Notes: generated from the letters alone by a model not told the origin. A stretch of DNA of 64,000 bases from Candidatus Goldiibacteriota bacterium HGW-Goldbacteria-1 (GCA_002839855.1 PGYV01000001.1:1-64000), one strand, 5' to 3'; shown: positions 8,228-17,300, counted from the stretch's first letter. Numbers and translations: made by a program.

Positions 8228-9247
8228 TTAAACGACAGTAACTTTTTTATTCCCTTTGGTTATATTGCCTATAAGCCACGCGCGCTCGCCTGACTTTTTA
8301 AGTGAAGAGACAACCGTTTTCGCCTTATCAGCAGGAACAATAAGAACCATTCCCACACCCATATTAAATACACGGTGCATTTCCCTGTCTTCAATCCCCC
8401 CAAGCTTCTGTATCATTTTAAATATGGGAAGTATTTCCCATGACCCTTTTTTTATAACACAGTCCACATTACCCGGAAGCACGCGGACTATATTATCATA
8501 AAAACCTCCGCCGGTTATATGCGACATTGCGTTAATAAGCCCTTTTTGTACAAGCGGATACACGGATTTTAAAAAAGACCTGTGGGGTTCTAAAAGCGCA
8601 AGCCCAAGCGTGGTCTTTAATTCCGGAATATATTTTGTATATGGTATTTTTTTGCTTTCAAATACGCGCCTTGCAAGAGAAAACCCGTTGGTTTGAAGCC
8701 CGTAAGAACCAATGCCAATAACCGCGTTTCCCGGTTTAACTTTTTTACCTGTTAATATTTTTTTCTTTTCCACTTCGCCGACTATCGTGCCCACAAGGTC
8801 GTATTCACCTTCTTTATAAACACCGGGCATTTCTGCCGTCTCTCCGCCTATTAATACCGTTCCGTTTTCCCTGCACGCTTTTGCCATTCCTGATATAACG
8901 TCCACAAGCACCTTGCCTTCAAGTTTTCCGCAGCCGAAATAATCAAGAAAAAACAGGGGCTTTGCGCCCATCACAAGTATGTCATTCACGCAGTGGTTTA
9001 CAATGTCCTGCCCCACGGTATCGTGTTTGTTTATACTCTGTGCAATTTTAAGTTTGGTGCCCACGCCGTCTGTGCTGGCAACGGTGCATTGTCCGCCGCC
9101 CATATCAAACACGCCGCCGTAACTGCCTATGTCTGTTACCACTTTTTTATTAAAAGTGGATTTTATGTGTGCTTTTGCTTTAGAAAGCGCGTCAACTGCC
9201 GCGTCAATATTTACCCCTGCTGCTTTGTATGAAAGTTTTTTTGCCAT
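8228..9247 (-). CDS. purM: Phosphoribosylformylglycinamidine cyclo-ligase (AIR synthase)
   Basis: The 339-residue protein converts FGAM to AIR with ATP in purine synthesis. It shows the PurM signatures: GVNIDAAVDAL at the N-terminus, the Gly-rich SYGGVFDM, the VASTDGVGTKLKIA nucleotide-site motif near residue 60, NDILVMGAKPLFFLDY, GGETAEMPGVY and THITGGGF-like SHITGGGFYDN. The length agrees with the family (about 345). The start is the ATG at 9247, after a TTGGAG site and directly before the conserved AAGVNID block, not the upstream in-frame ATG at 9307. It follows pheA by about 37 bases and probably ends the trpS-scpAB-rluB-pheA operon. Confidence 0.96.
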   Translation of the reverse strand: MAKKLSYKAAGVNIDAAVDALSKAKAHIKSTFNKKVVTDIGSYGGVFDMGGGQCTVASTDGVGTKLKIAQSINKHDTVGQDIVNHCVNDILVMGAKPLFFLDYFGCGKLEGKVLVDVISGMAKACRENGTVLIGGETAEMPGVYKEGEYDLVGTIVGEVEKKKILTGKKVKPGNAVIGIGSYGLQTNGFSLARRVFESKKIPYTKYIPELKTTLGLALLEPHRSFLKSVYPLVQKGLINAMSHITGGGFYDNIVRVLPGNVDCVIKKGSWEILPIFKMIQKLGGIEDREMHRVFNMGVGMVLIVPADKAKTVVSSLKKSGERAWLIGNITKGNKKVTVV

Positions 9248-9284
9248 GTGTTCTCCAATCTGTTTATTATTTAATATTTGTAAA

Positions 9285-10358
9285 TTAAAACCTTGGGTAC
9301 GAACCAAGGACTTTTACAGAGCCTGCTTCACGCGCCACGGCTTCCAGCGCGTCTTTAACATTCTTATCTTCCGCGTAACCTTCCACATCAACAAAAAACA
9401 GGTAGTCCCACGCCTTTTTTTTAGAAGGCCTGGATTCAATATTGGAAAGATTCACGTGGTAATTATCAAAGGGCTGCAGCAGCCTGTAAAGCGCTCCCGG
9501 CTTGTCCTTAATCGATACCATTATTGATGTCTTATCCCTGCCCGTCCTTTTGCTGAAAGTTTTGCCTATTATGAAAAACCTTGTATAGTTATCCGTCATG
9601 TCCTGCACGGATTTTGCCAGCACTTTTAACCCGTAAATTTCAGCGGCAAGTTCCGCGGCAATTGCGGCGCCGCCTTTAATTTTTGACGCTTCCAATGCGG
9701 CCTTCGAATTACTTGATACCTCTTTAATTACCGCGCCGGGAATATTGCTTTCTATCCATTCCCTGCACTGCCCCAGCGTCTGCGGGTGTATAAAAAGCGT
9801 CTTAACAGCAGAAAGCCTGCTTTCTTTTGACAACAGGCAGTGTTCTATTTTTAAAAGAATCTCTGAACATATTTTTAGATCAGAATCCGCGAACATATCG
9901 TAAGTGTAATTTACAGCGCCTTCAGTGGAATTTTCGATGGGAACGCATCCGTAATCAGCATTGCCTTTTTCCACTTCAGAGAAAACCTCTTTAATGCTGA
10001 CTGCCGGGGAATAATTTGTCATTTTTCCAAACCGATTTACCGCTGCCAGGTGCGAATAAGTGGCAATGGGCCCAAGATATGAAACTGTTACCCCGCGCTG
10101 AAGGTACCTAGAAACCGAAAAAATCTCGCTGTAAACAGCTTCTATGCCTTTTAACGGGAAAGGGCCCTTTTTAACTTTCTTTAAATTTTCCAGCACTGCG
10201 GCTTCCCTTGCCGGGTCATATACTTCCATACTGGCGGAGTTTTTAAGCTGCGCTATCTTTTTTACACTTTCAGCACGGCTGTGCAGAAGCGTAACTATTT
10301 CTTTATCTACCGCATCAATCTGTTTTCTGTATTGGCTAAGGTCTTTTTTTCTTTTCAC
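9285..10358 (-). CDS. pheA: Bifunctional chorismate mutase / prephenate dehydratase (P-protein)
   Basis: This 357-residue enzyme carries chorismate to phenylpyruvate in phenylalanine synthesis. Residues 1-85 form an AroQ-type mutase (QIDAVDKEIVTLLHSRAE), about 90-270 the dehydratase (VSYLGPIATYSHLAA, the PIENSTEGAV motif, and the TRFFIIG block that includes the catalytic Thr-Arg-Phe), and about 278-357 an ACT domain (KPGALYRLLQPF, NLSNIESRPSK) that binds phenylalanine for feedback control. The GALx and ESRP motifs are intact, so end-product inhibition is expected. Its start overlaps the end of rluB by 23 bases, so expression is coupled. Confidence 0.95.
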   Translation of the reverse strand: MKRKKDLSQYRKQIDAVDKEIVTLLHSRAESVKKIAQLKNSASMEVYDPAREAAVLENLKKVKKGPFPLKGIEAVYSEIFSVSRYLQRGVTVSYLGPIATYSHLAAVNRFGKMTNYSPAVSIKEVFSEVEKGNADYGCVPIENSTEGAVNYTYDMFADSDLKICSEILLKIEHCLLSKESRLSAVKTLFIHPQTLGQCREWIESNIPGAVIKEVSSNSKAALEASKIKGGAAIAAELAAEIYGLKVLAKSVQDMTDNYTRFFIIGKTFSKRTGRDKTSIMVSIKDKPGALYRLLQPFDNYHVNLSNIESRPSKKKAWDYLFFVDVEGYAEDKNVKDALEAVAREAGSVKVLGSYPRF

Positions 10359-11091
10359 GGGGCTTCACCTCTTTTTTTAGGGGGGCAAATGTATCTATTT
10401 CATCCCTTGTAAGGTACCGAAACTCTCCCGGCTTTAGGCCGGCAACACTTACTTTTCCCACACTTTCCCTTTTAAGCCTTACCACGCTTAAACCCACTGC
10501 AGCGCACATATTTTTTACCTGATGATTCAATCCCTGCGTAATAACCATTCTAAGCACATCGTTCTGTTCATTTTTATGAATTGGCGCCGCCTCTTTTGCC
10601 TTTACATATACGCCGTCAACGGTTACGCCCCTTTTCAGGCGGTCTAACTGCTTTGTATCTGCCCTGCCTTTTAATTTAACCATATATACTTTATCAACTT
10701 TATATTTAGGATGGGTAATTCTGTTGGCCCAGTCGCCGTCATTTGTAAGAAACAGGCAGCCGGTGGTGTTGTAATCCAGCCTTCCCACAGGAAAAAGCCT
10801 GCCTTTGTCAACCACATGCACAGGAAGAAGATCCAGTACTGTTCGCCTTTCTTTTTCATCCGCAACTGTACACACGCACCCTTCAGGTTTGTGCATTATT
10901 ATATATACAGGGGTCTCTTTTCTTAACAGTTTGCCATCCACTTTAACAGCATCTTTTGCCGCATCCACTTTAAAGCCTAATTCACGTATAAACTTGCCAT
11001 TTACAGTGACCCTTCCCTGTGTCATAAGTTCTTCCGCTTTTCTGCGCGAAGTAACACCACAGCGTGCTATATACTGCTGAAGCCTCATCAT
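10336..11091 (-). CDS. rluB: 23S rRNA pseudouridine synthase of the RsuA/RluB family
   Basis: The roughly 251-residue protein has an N-terminal S4 RNA-binding domain (LQQYIARCGVTSRRKAEELM) and the RsuA/RluB catalytic core with the Asp-containing GRLDYNTTGCLFLTNDG motif. RluB converts U2605 of 23S rRNA to pseudouridine; position choice versus RluE/RluF/RsuA cannot be settled here, but scpB-rluB linkage is the common rluB context. The start is placed at the ATG at 11091 because AAAGGAG lies seven bases upstream; an earlier ATG at 11112 has no such site. The C-terminus is basic (KKEVKPREKKKRP) and overlaps pheA. Confidence 0.9.
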   Translation of the reverse strand: MMRLQQYIARCGVTSRRKAEELMTQGRVTVNGKFIRELGFKVDAAKDAVKVDGKLLRKETPVYIIMHKPEGCVCTVADEKERRTVLDLLPVHVVDKGRLFPVGRLDYNTTGCLFLTNDGDWANRITHPKYKVDKVYMVKLKGRADTKQLDRLKRGVTVDGVYVKAKEAAPIHKNEQNDVLRMVITQGLNHQVKNMCAAVGLSVVRLKRESVGKVSVAGLKPGEFRYLTRDEIDTFAPLKKEVKPREKKKRP

Positions 11092-11136
11092 ATAGTACTC
11101 CTTTAAATACAAGTTAAAAAATTATATTGAATTGCC

Positions 11137-11967
11137 CTATTTGTCATCTTCATCTTCATCTTCATCTTCATCTTCATCTTCATCTTCATCTTTTATTCTA
11201 ATTTTAGTTTCATCTTCTTCGTCGTCATCAAGCGTTTCGGGGATTAACTCTTCATCAAGAACTTCTTTCTTGTCTTCACCCTGAATTTCATCAGAAGAAT
11301 TATTCTCATCACCCTCAGCAAGCATTTCTTCAGTTGACTGCCGGTGCATAAGTTTCTGCCTTTCTTCATCATCAAAATTAATCATTGTCTGATTCTTTGC
11401 CACTTCTATTTTATCTTCCCACTTTTCAATATATTCATCTTTTTCAAGTATGGTTTTAATCTCATCCAATTTTGGCAGGTCATCAAGCGTGTTAATGCCA
11501 AGATACTGCATAAACTCTTTGGTGGTGGTGTATAAAAGCGGCCTTCCCGGAGCATCCTTACGGCCGGCTATTTTTATAAGTTTGCGTTCTAAAAGCGTGT
11601 GATATACGCCGTCAGAATTAACACCCCTTATTATTTCCACTTCCTGTTTTGTAATGGGCTGTTTGTACGCCACTATCGCAAGCACTTCAAGTGCGGCGCG
11701 GGTAAGGCGTGACATCAGTTTATTTTTATAAAGTTTTTTAATGTAAGGGGCATAATCAGGAAGAGTCAACAGTTCGTACCCGCCGGCTATTTCTTTTAAC
11801 GTCACCGGAGAATCAGTTTCCTTAAGCCTTGTTGTCAGCTGTTCTACCGCAGCCACCACTTCCTTATGGGGAAGTTCCATTACCTGCGCCAGCAGCTGCA
11901 CCGGCAAAGGTTTATCGCTTGCGAATAAAAGCGCCTCTATTATCCTGTCATTGTCTATTTTTGCCAT
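11137..11967 (-). CDS. scpB: Segregation and condensation protein B with long acidic tail
   Basis: The first about 190 residues match ScpB: two winged helices starting IIEALLFASDKPLPVQLL, then VLAIVAYKQPITKQEVEIIRG. ScpB binds ScpA and SMC to make the chromosome-condensing complex. The remaining about 85 residues are strongly acidic and end in alternating Glu-Asp from a (CATCTT)8 hexanucleotide tract at 11145-11192 (plus-strand reading). Typical ScpB is 180-200 residues, so this tail is an addition. It lies directly after scpA in the operon. Confidence 0.94.
   Translation of the reverse strand: MAKIDNDRIIEALLFASDKPLPVQLLAQVMELPHKEVVAAVEQLTTRLKETDSPVTLKEIAGGYELLTLPDYAPYIKKLYKNKLMSRLTRAALEVLAIVAYKQPITKQEVEIIRGVNSDGVYHTLLERKLIKIAGRKDAPGRPLLYTTTKEFMQYLGINTLDDLPKLDEIKTILEKDEYIEKWEDKIEVAKNQTMINFDDEERQKLMHRQSTEEMLAEGDENNSSDEIQGEDKKEVLDEELIPETLDDDEEDETKIRIKDEDEDEDEDEDEDEDDK
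11145..11192. repeat. Perfect hexanucleotide microsatellite (CATCTT) x8
   Basis: Eight uninterrupted copies of CATCTT lie at the 3' end of scpB and encode Asp-Glu pairs. Because the unit is six bases, slippage changes the tail length without shifting the frame. Confidence 0.95.
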
Positions 11968-12007
11968 TTTATTACCGTCCTTATGATTTCACTTTTTTAA
12001 CCTGCGG

Positions 12008-12751
12008 CTAATCGCCCATGTTCTGCAGTACTGCCCTGTCAAAGTTCCTGTCTATAATATCTATCCTTATATCCTCGAAAGTAAAGTCCTGATAAACCCT
12101 GATAACTTTAAGCCTTAACAGTTCCAGTATGCCCATAAACAGCGCCACAATATAAAGCCTGTTATTATTTTTTTCGCACATATTGAAGAAGCTTACGTTA
12201 TCCACGGTCTGCAGCACATCCAAAAGTTCGTACATTCTGTCTTTTATCTTAATCGCTTCGCCCGGTATCACTATCAGTTTTCTTTCCTTTAACCTGTCTA
12301 AAATTGAATCCATGGCTTTTGCCAGCGCGTAAATATCCAACGACAATTCTTTGTCATCCGCGCTGATATTAAGCGGATTTAACCTTTCAAACATGTCCCT
12401 TTTTTTGGCTTCATACAGCCTCATCTTTTCCGATACTTCCTTGAACGTGTTGTATTCAAGAAGGTGCTGTACAAGTTCCATCCTTGGGTCTTCTTCATCC
12501 TGCTGCAGCAGTTCATCTTTGGGAAGCAGCATTTTGGCTTTAATATAAATAAGCGTGGCGGCAATCACAATAAATTCCGTCGCCACTTCAAGATTAAACT
12601 TGCGCATCATATCTATATATTCAAGGTATTCCTCTGTTATCTTGGCTATGGGAATATCATAAATATCTATCTGATTCTTTCTTATTAAATAAAGAAGAAG
12701 GTCAAACGGCCCTTCAAAAACCGCAAGCTTCAGCTGATAATCGCCGTCCAT
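12008..12751 (-). CDS. scpA: Segregation and condensation protein A
   Basis: The 247-residue kleisin has the ScpA N-terminal signature (LAVFEGPFDLLLYLIRKNQIDIYDIPI without gaps around residues 8-34), the helical middle with the FIVIAATLIYIKAKMLLP block, and a C-terminal winged helix (about 185-245, ending in FDRAVLQNMGD). It bridges the SMC heads together with ScpB. Length is as in the family (about 250). It starts just after the trpS stop and is followed by scpB, the standard order. Confidence 0.96.
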   Translation of the reverse strand: MDGDYQLKLAVFEGPFDLLLYLIRKNQIDIYDIPIAKITEEYLEYIDMMRKFNLEVATEFIVIAATLIYIKAKMLLPKDELLQQDEEDPRMELVQHLLEYNTFKEVSEKMRLYEAKKRDMFERLNPLNISADDKELSLDIYALAKAMDSILDRLKERKLIVIPGEAIKIKDRMYELLDVLQTVDNVSFFNMCEKNNNRLYIVALFMGILELLRLKVIRVYQDFTFEDIRIDIIDRNFDRAVLQNMGD

Positions 12752-12754
12752 TTT

Positions 12755-13732
12755 TTACCCCAGCTTCATGCAGTGCCTTACGCCTGCCATTGTTTCAACT
12801 GCGGCAGCAGCGGCCCTTGCATTTCCGTCTTTTATGATATCCCTGATTAAATCAGGTTTATTCTCGAACTGCGCGCGCGTTTCCCTTATAGGCGCCATCC
12901 TTGCGTTTAAAAATACCGTCAGCTGTTTCTTGCAGTCAACGCATCCGCGCGTGCCTTCCCTGCACTCTTTTTCTACAGTATCAATACCTTCACCGTTATA
13001 AATTTTATGAAAAGCGCACACTACGCATTCTTCAGGGTGTCCAAGGTCATTCTTTTTTACCTTTAAAGGGTCTGTAAACATCATCTTTACTTTCTTTTCC
13101 GTTTCTTCAGCGCTGTCCGCAAGATAAATAGCATTGTTGTAACTTTTGCTCATTTTCCTTCCGTCAAGGCCCGGCAGTTTGGGATACATTGTAAGTATCT
13201 CTTTTGGCTCCGGAAAAAATTCACCATAATAATTATTAAACCTTCTTACAATTTCACGCGCCAGTTCAAGATGCGGGCGCTGATCTTCGCCTATGGGAAC
13301 TTTATTCGCCCTGTAAACAAGTATGTCCGCCGCCTGCAGCACGGGATATCCTAAAAAACCAAAAGTAGAAAGGTCTTTTTCTTTAAGCTCCTGTTTCTGC
13401 TCTTTATACGTGGGATTTCTTTCAAGCCACGGCACAGGGGTTATCATTGAAAGAAGCAGGAAAAGTTCCGCGTGTTCCTTTACCGCGGACTGCACAAACA
13501 TCACGGCTTTTTTCGGATCAATCCCCACAGAAAGCCAGTCAATATACATTTCCATTGTATTTTCTGTGATATTTTTCGGTTTTTCATAATCAGTGGTTAA
13601 AGCGTGCCAGTCAGCCACCATATAAAAAGCCTTATATTTATCCTGCATTTCCACATAATTTTTTAGCACGCCTTCAAGGTGGCCAAGGTGCAGCCTGCCT
13701 GTAGGCCTCATTCCGCTTAATACACTTTCCAT
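12755..13732 (-). CDS. trpS: Tryptophanyl-tRNA synthetase
   Basis: This 325-residue class I synthetase charges tRNA-Trp. The HIGH-type motif is TGRLHLGHLEG at residues 11-21 and the KMSKS loop is intact (GRKMSKSYNN near residue 195). GEDQRPHLELAREI near 148 is the Trp-site helix region. The length fits bacterial TrpRS (about 330). Two CxxC-like pairs (CVVCAFH and CVDCKKQ) in the C-terminal part may bind metal, as in some TrpRS of this subtype. GGGAGA precedes the ATG. It lies upstream of scpA in the operon. Confidence 0.96.
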   Translation of the reverse strand: MESVLSGMRPTGRLHLGHLEGVLKNYVEMQDKYKAFYMVADWHALTTDYEKPKNITENTMEMYIDWLSVGIDPKKAVMFVQSAVKEHAELFLLLSMITPVPWLERNPTYKEQKQELKEKDLSTFGFLGYPVLQAADILVYRANKVPIGEDQRPHLELAREIVRRFNNYYGEFFPEPKEILTMYPKLPGLDGRKMSKSYNNAIYLADSAEETEKKVKMMFTDPLKVKKNDLGHPEECVVCAFHKIYNGEGIDTVEKECREGTRGCVDCKKQLTVFLNARMAPIRETRAQFENKPDLIRDIIKDGNARAAAAAVETMAGVRHCMKLG

Positions 13733-13749
13733 TTTAAATCTCCCTGTTA

Positions 13750-14382
13750 TTAAAGAATAAACGATATCAGTTTCATAATCGCATAATATATCGGCTTAAA
13801 AATCACATCAAGAATGCCAAAAGCAAGCAGCCCTATCACAATAAAAAGCCCGTAAGGTTCAAGCTTCATATAGCTGTACATCATCCTGTCCGGCATAAAA
13901 CCCATTAACACTTTGGACCCGTCAAGCGGCGGAATAGGAATCAGATTAAACGCCGCAAGAATTACATTAAGCATTATTCCGTATTTAAGAAACATAAATA
14001 ATCCCTGCGATTCCAAAGCCGGGAATAAAAGCACAGCTTTAAGTATAAGCGCAAAAACAACCGCCAATAATATATTCGAACCCGGGCCGGCAAGGCTTAC
14101 AAGCATCATATCTTTTTTATGGTTTTTAAAATATGCCGGATTTACAGGCACCGGTTTTGCGCCGCCTATTACAAATGGAGAGCCCGTAAATATAAGCATA
14201 GCCGGAAGGATAATGGACATAAAAGGGTCTATGTGGGGAAGCGGGTTTAAAGTAAGCCTTCCCATGTCTTTTGCGGTCGGGTCGCCAAGCTTGTTTGCCA
14301 CAAGGCCGTGAGAAACTTCATGCACCACCACGGCAAATATAAGCACAACAATCTGAATAATAATTTCCGAAAGCCTGTCCAT
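13750..14382 (-). CDS. Site-2 protease family (M50) membrane metalloprotease
   Basis: The 210-residue protein has several membrane helices. The first carries the zinc motif VVVHEVSHG (HExxH, near residue 20), and NLIPIPPLDGSKVL near residue 145 provides the conserved Asp that completes the zinc site. This compact four-to-six-helix form without PDZ domain belongs to the M50 subfamily often encoded beside trpS and scpAB. Substrates are unknown; related proteins cleave membrane-bound anti-sigma factors or handle membrane protein fragments. It starts the operon; AAGGAG lies before the ATG. Confidence 0.9.
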   Translation of the reverse strand: MDRLSEIIIQIVVLIFAVVVHEVSHGLVANKLGDPTAKDMGRLTLNPLPHIDPFMSIILPAMLIFTGSPFVIGGAKPVPVNPAYFKNHKKDMMLVSLAGPGSNILLAVVFALILKAVLLFPALESQGLFMFLKYGIMLNVILAAFNLIPIPPLDGSKVLMGFMPDRMMYSYMKLEPYGLFIVIGLLAFGILDVIFKPIYYAIMKLISFIL

Positions 14383-14456
14383 TTACCAATTTTCTCCTTA
14401 TAAACAATATGAAAAACGCAAATTATTATAGCATAGTTTATTCAATTCTATAATGA

Positions 14457-14487
14457 AAAAAGGCGGCCCTTAAAAGGCCGCCTTTTT
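14457..14487. terminator. Rho-independent terminator
   Basis: The stem AAAAAGGCGGCC / GGCCGCCTTTTT with loop CTTAAAA lies between the minus-strand gene ending at 14510 and the M50 gene. On the minus strand it closes the 14510-15064 gene and shields the downstream operon. Confidence 0.85.
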
Positions 14488-14509
14488 GAAAATATCCTGT
14501 ATTAAATTA

Positions 14510-15064
14510 TTACTTTTTAACTTCTTCTTTTACAGCTGCTTCAACCTTTTTTTCCACAGGGTTCTTTGTATCTTCAAGGAACTGATTTACCCAGGATATA
14601 AAATCAAGATTACTTGCTATTTTTTCCGCAGGGCCTTCTCCGCCTTCAAGTGCTTTTGCCTCTTCAAGTATGCCCTTTGCCTCATCAAGTAATCCCATGT
14701 TTGATTCAAGAATTACCGCGATGTCTTTCTGTGCGGCAAACTTTTCCTTGCTTGGAGTCATTCCTGATAACTGTTCAATTTTAGCGGAATAATCAGTATT
14801 TTTCTTAAAAACTTTAATTAACTCATACGCCGCGCTGTTAAGCTGCCATGCCTGAATTTCTTTTGTGGCTGATTTTGCCGCAAGTGAAGCCGCTTCTTTG
14901 TACTTTGCAACTGATGCTGTGGTATTGCCCTCATCTGATGCTTTTGCTGCAGCATCCTTTACAGCTTTGTAGGCTGTGTAGTCTTCATATACAGTCCACG
15001 AAGCCGCCTGAACCATTGATACCGCAAAAACAAAAGCCATAACTGCCATAACCGTTCTTTTCAT
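14510..15064 (-). CDS. Secreted Ala/Lys-rich helical protein, unknown function
   Basis: The 184-residue product has a signal peptide (MKRTVMAVMAFVFAVSMVQA). The mature part is predicted to be mostly helical, with repeated KAV/KAAA/KEA stretches and an acidic-basic pattern similar to TPR-like or coiled-coil periplasmic proteins; Asn-Ser-Ala-Ala-Tyr near residue 80 resembles a TPR helix. It ends in a Lys/Glu-rich tail (KKVEAAVKEEVKK). It is a single gene with its own consensus promoter (15119-15146) and terminator (14457-14487), so it may be abundant. I do not recognise a family. Confidence 0.6.
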   Translation of the reverse strand: MKRTVMAVMAFVFAVSMVQAASWTVYEDYTAYKAVKDAAAKASDEGNTTASVAKYKEAASLAAKSATKEIQAWQLNSAAYELIKVFKKNTDYSAKIEQLSGMTPSKEKFAAQKDIAVILESNMGLLDEAKGILEEAKALEGGEGPAEKIASNLDFISWVNQFLEDTKNPVEKKVEAAVKEEVKK

Positions 15065-15118
15065 AATTTCCTCCCCTTCTTTTCCTTTTTATTTTTCTTC
15101 CTTAATTGGCATACAACC

Positions 15119-15146
15119 ATTATATACCAATTTTCTGCAATTTCAA
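15119..15146 (-). promoter_or_regulatory. Sigma70-type promoter
   Basis: On the minus strand TTGAAA (15146-15141) is followed after 16 bases by a perfect TATAAT (15124-15119). Transcription would start near 15112 and give a leader of about 48 bases to the ATG at 15064. Confidence 0.75.
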
Positions 15147-15221
15147 GATTTTTATTGGTTTTGCCTTTATTAAGAACAATAAATTCATTATTTAATCAGA
15201 CGTAATAAATAACTTTTTAGT

Positions 15222-16316
15222 TTACATTGCCGCAATATTTTTCACAGCCTGCATAACCTCTTCTGCCGCTACCGACATGCATTCGCCGTCATCTTTTTGA
15301 AAACAATAATTTTTAAACGGCCCTATTGGCTTCCACCTTGAAAGCACGCTTGGGCCAAACACCGCCGCAACCGGGGAGACAAGCGACAACGAATGCATAA
15401 TTCCGCTGTCATTACATACCACACACGCGGCTTTTTCAGCCAGCGCCATAAGATACTGTATTTCCCTGTACGGATAATAATAAAGCCCTTTTAAATCCCC
15501 GGATATTTTCTTAAACTCTTCCATCTGTGCGTCTTCACCCATTCCGGATACCGCTATCACCGGCAAACCCGCTTCAGATGCCATTTTGGCAAACTGAACA
15601 TACCTCTCTTTTTCCCAGCGGTTATCTTTTTTCATAAGCGTTGGGTGAATGATAACCGGTTTTTCTGTCAGCCCCAGAGACAAAAAATATTTATTTACAA
15701 TAGTTTTTATCCCGTCATCAATCTCCGGGTTAATCAATACAGGTGCTTCTTCAGTGTTAATACCAAAGACCGAAAGAAGAGCGAAATTTTTCTTTGTTTC
15801 ATGCATTGCATCATCATTTAATACAATACCTTTATTGTAAACTTTGCAGGCAAGCGGAACTTTTACGTTTTCGGTTTCTTTAAAACCCACCCTGGCGGCG
15901 CAAAAGGTAAAAAGCGTAAGCATGGCGGATGTCATGGAAAAAGGATAAGAGTGAAAATTAATCACCACATCGTGTCTGAAAGCGGTTTTAATCACGCACA
16001 TCTTAAAATTTAAAATGCCTTTTTTTCTTAATATTATTCTGTCTTTAGGGAAATACATTTTCGCAATGTCCAGGCCGCGCTCCCCGCAAAGAATAGTGAG
16101 TTTTGCCCCCGGTGCAAGATTTTTCTTTAATAGCTGTATTGCGGGAACCGTAAGTATAAAATCACCCAGCCTGTCAGGCCTTATTACAAGCACCGACTTT
16201 ATCCGGTTTATGGGTTTCAGCTTTGATTTTGCGTTTTCAGGAATAACAAAAGACAGGAAATTTATAAAAAAACTTTTTATGCCTTTCTCTATTTGCCTTC
16301 CGATTTTATCAGCCAT
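15222..16316 (-). CDS. Glycosyltransferase family 9 (ADP-heptose:LPS heptosyltransferase-like)
   Basis: The 364-residue protein has the GT9 N-terminal motif VLVIRPDRLGDFILTVPA near residue 43 and the C-terminal donor-site motif VCNDSGIMHSLSLVSPVAAVFGPS near residue 300, with the conserved Asp-Ser-Gly and His. GT9 enzymes such as WaaC/WaaF transfer heptose from ADP-heptose to the lipopolysaccharide inner core at the cytoplasmic face. The length is within the family. The sugar cannot be told from sequence. It supports an LPS-bearing outer membrane. It lies just after the PorV-like gene, separated by about 50 bases. Confidence 0.88.
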   Translation of the reverse strand: MADKIGRQIEKGIKSFFINFLSFVIPENAKSKLKPINRIKSVLVIRPDRLGDFILTVPAIQLLKKNLAPGAKLTILCGERGLDIAKMYFPKDRIILRKKGILNFKMCVIKTAFRHDVVINFHSYPFSMTSAMLTLFTFCAARVGFKETENVKVPLACKVYNKGIVLNDDAMHETKKNFALLSVFGINTEEAPVLINPEIDDGIKTIVNKYFLSLGLTEKPVIIHPTLMKKDNRWEKERYVQFAKMASEAGLPVIAVSGMGEDAQMEEFKKISGDLKGLYYYPYREIQYLMALAEKAACVVCNDSGIMHSLSLVSPVAAVFGPSVLSRWKPIGPFKNYCFQKDDGECMSVAAEEVMQAVKNIAAM

Positions 16317-16369
16317 TTTATCCTTTTTACTTTCAAATGAATATTTTTAATTTCTTTGGGGGTTACCGC

Positions 16370-17281
16370 TTAAAAGTACACCGACAGGGAAAACCTGTGC
16401 TGTGCCTGAAACGATGTAAAATATTCCTCTTTCTGGAAAGCGTAATCCGCCTGTATTAAAAACGTGGAAACAGGCACTCTTGCACCCATCCCGGCGGTAT
16501 AATCAAATTCGTAACTGTCCATCCCGTATGACAAGCCGGCACGCAGGAAAAACATTTTAAATAATGACACTTCCGCCCCTGACATTACTGCCAGACCTTC
16601 AAACTCGTTCTTTTCCGCGTCAACGGATAAATTTAAAATATTATCAAATAATTTTACCTGTGTTCCAATCCGCATTAATATCGGGATATCTTCTTTATAC
16701 CCTGTGTTCCATTTTAAAAAACCCGCGGCATCCCTTAAAGAAACACCGACAGATACTATTTCACTTGCCTTCAATATCACACCCGCGTCAAAACTTATGC
16801 CACCGGCGCTGTAATCGCCAAGAGTTATCTGTAATACTTTAAAATTTGCGCCCGCGCTGAACCAGCGGGTAATCGGATAAGCATACGTTATAGAATAGGC
16901 GTTTTCTGTATCTTTTATCTCCGTGTACCCTTCCGTATCAGATGTCCTGCCTTCTATTCCGCCGATTGAGAAATTTAAGAAACTGAAGCCAAATGCGCCT
17001 GCCGGCGTCGGATAAACTATCGCCGCATAATTGTATGCCCTTTCATCGGATAACAGCGAGTACATGGTAGAGATGCCCGGCCTTCCCGTAAACGCAACAG
17101 CAGCCGGATTCCAATATCCGCACGAAGCGTCATCATACGAAGCGGAAAAAGCACCGGAAAGTGAAAGCGCCCTTGCCCCGGCTCCCGCGCGCAAAAATGC
17201 CGCTGCCCCGCCGCCTGTACCTGCCGCCTGAGCGCTGCAGGTAATAATAAAGACCATTATAATCATTATCGTTTTTTTCAA
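16370..17281 (-). CDS. PorV/PorQ-like outer-membrane barrel protein
   Basis: The 303-residue product has a signal peptide (MKKTIMIIMVFIITCSAQA) and the N-terminal signature of the PorV/PorQ (UPF0164) group: AAAFLRAGAGARALSLSGAF followed by YWNPAAVAF. The rest is Gly- and Tyr-rich beta-barrel sequence ending in an aromatic residue. In type IX secretion systems PorV carries substrates with C-terminal sorting domains to the surface; distant members in other phyla have unknown roles. The start is a TTG at 17281 with GGAG six bases upstream; this gives a complete signal peptide, which the next ATG would cut short. Confidence 0.8.
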   Translation of the reverse strand: MKKTIMIIMVFIITCSAQAAGTGGGAAAFLRAGAGARALSLSGAFSASYDDASCGYWNPAAVAFTGRPGISTMYSLLSDERAYNYAAIVYPTPAGAFGFSFLNFSIGGIEGRTSDTEGYTEIKDTENAYSITYAYPITRWFSAGANFKVLQITLGDYSAGGISFDAGVILKASEIVSVGVSLRDAAGFLKWNTGYKEDIPILMRIGTQVKLFDNILNLSVDAEKNEFEGLAVMSGAEVSLFKMFFLRAGLSYGMDSYEFDYTAGMGARVPVSTFLIQADYAFQKEEYFTSFQAQHRFSLSVYF

Positions 17282-17300
17282 TTAAATCTCCATTAAATTT

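Noticed and set aside
11145-11192. Tandem repeat considered as a CRISPR array
   Set aside because: The unit is six bases with no spacers and it lies inside scpB; it is a microsatellite. No CRISPR array or cas gene is visible in the window.
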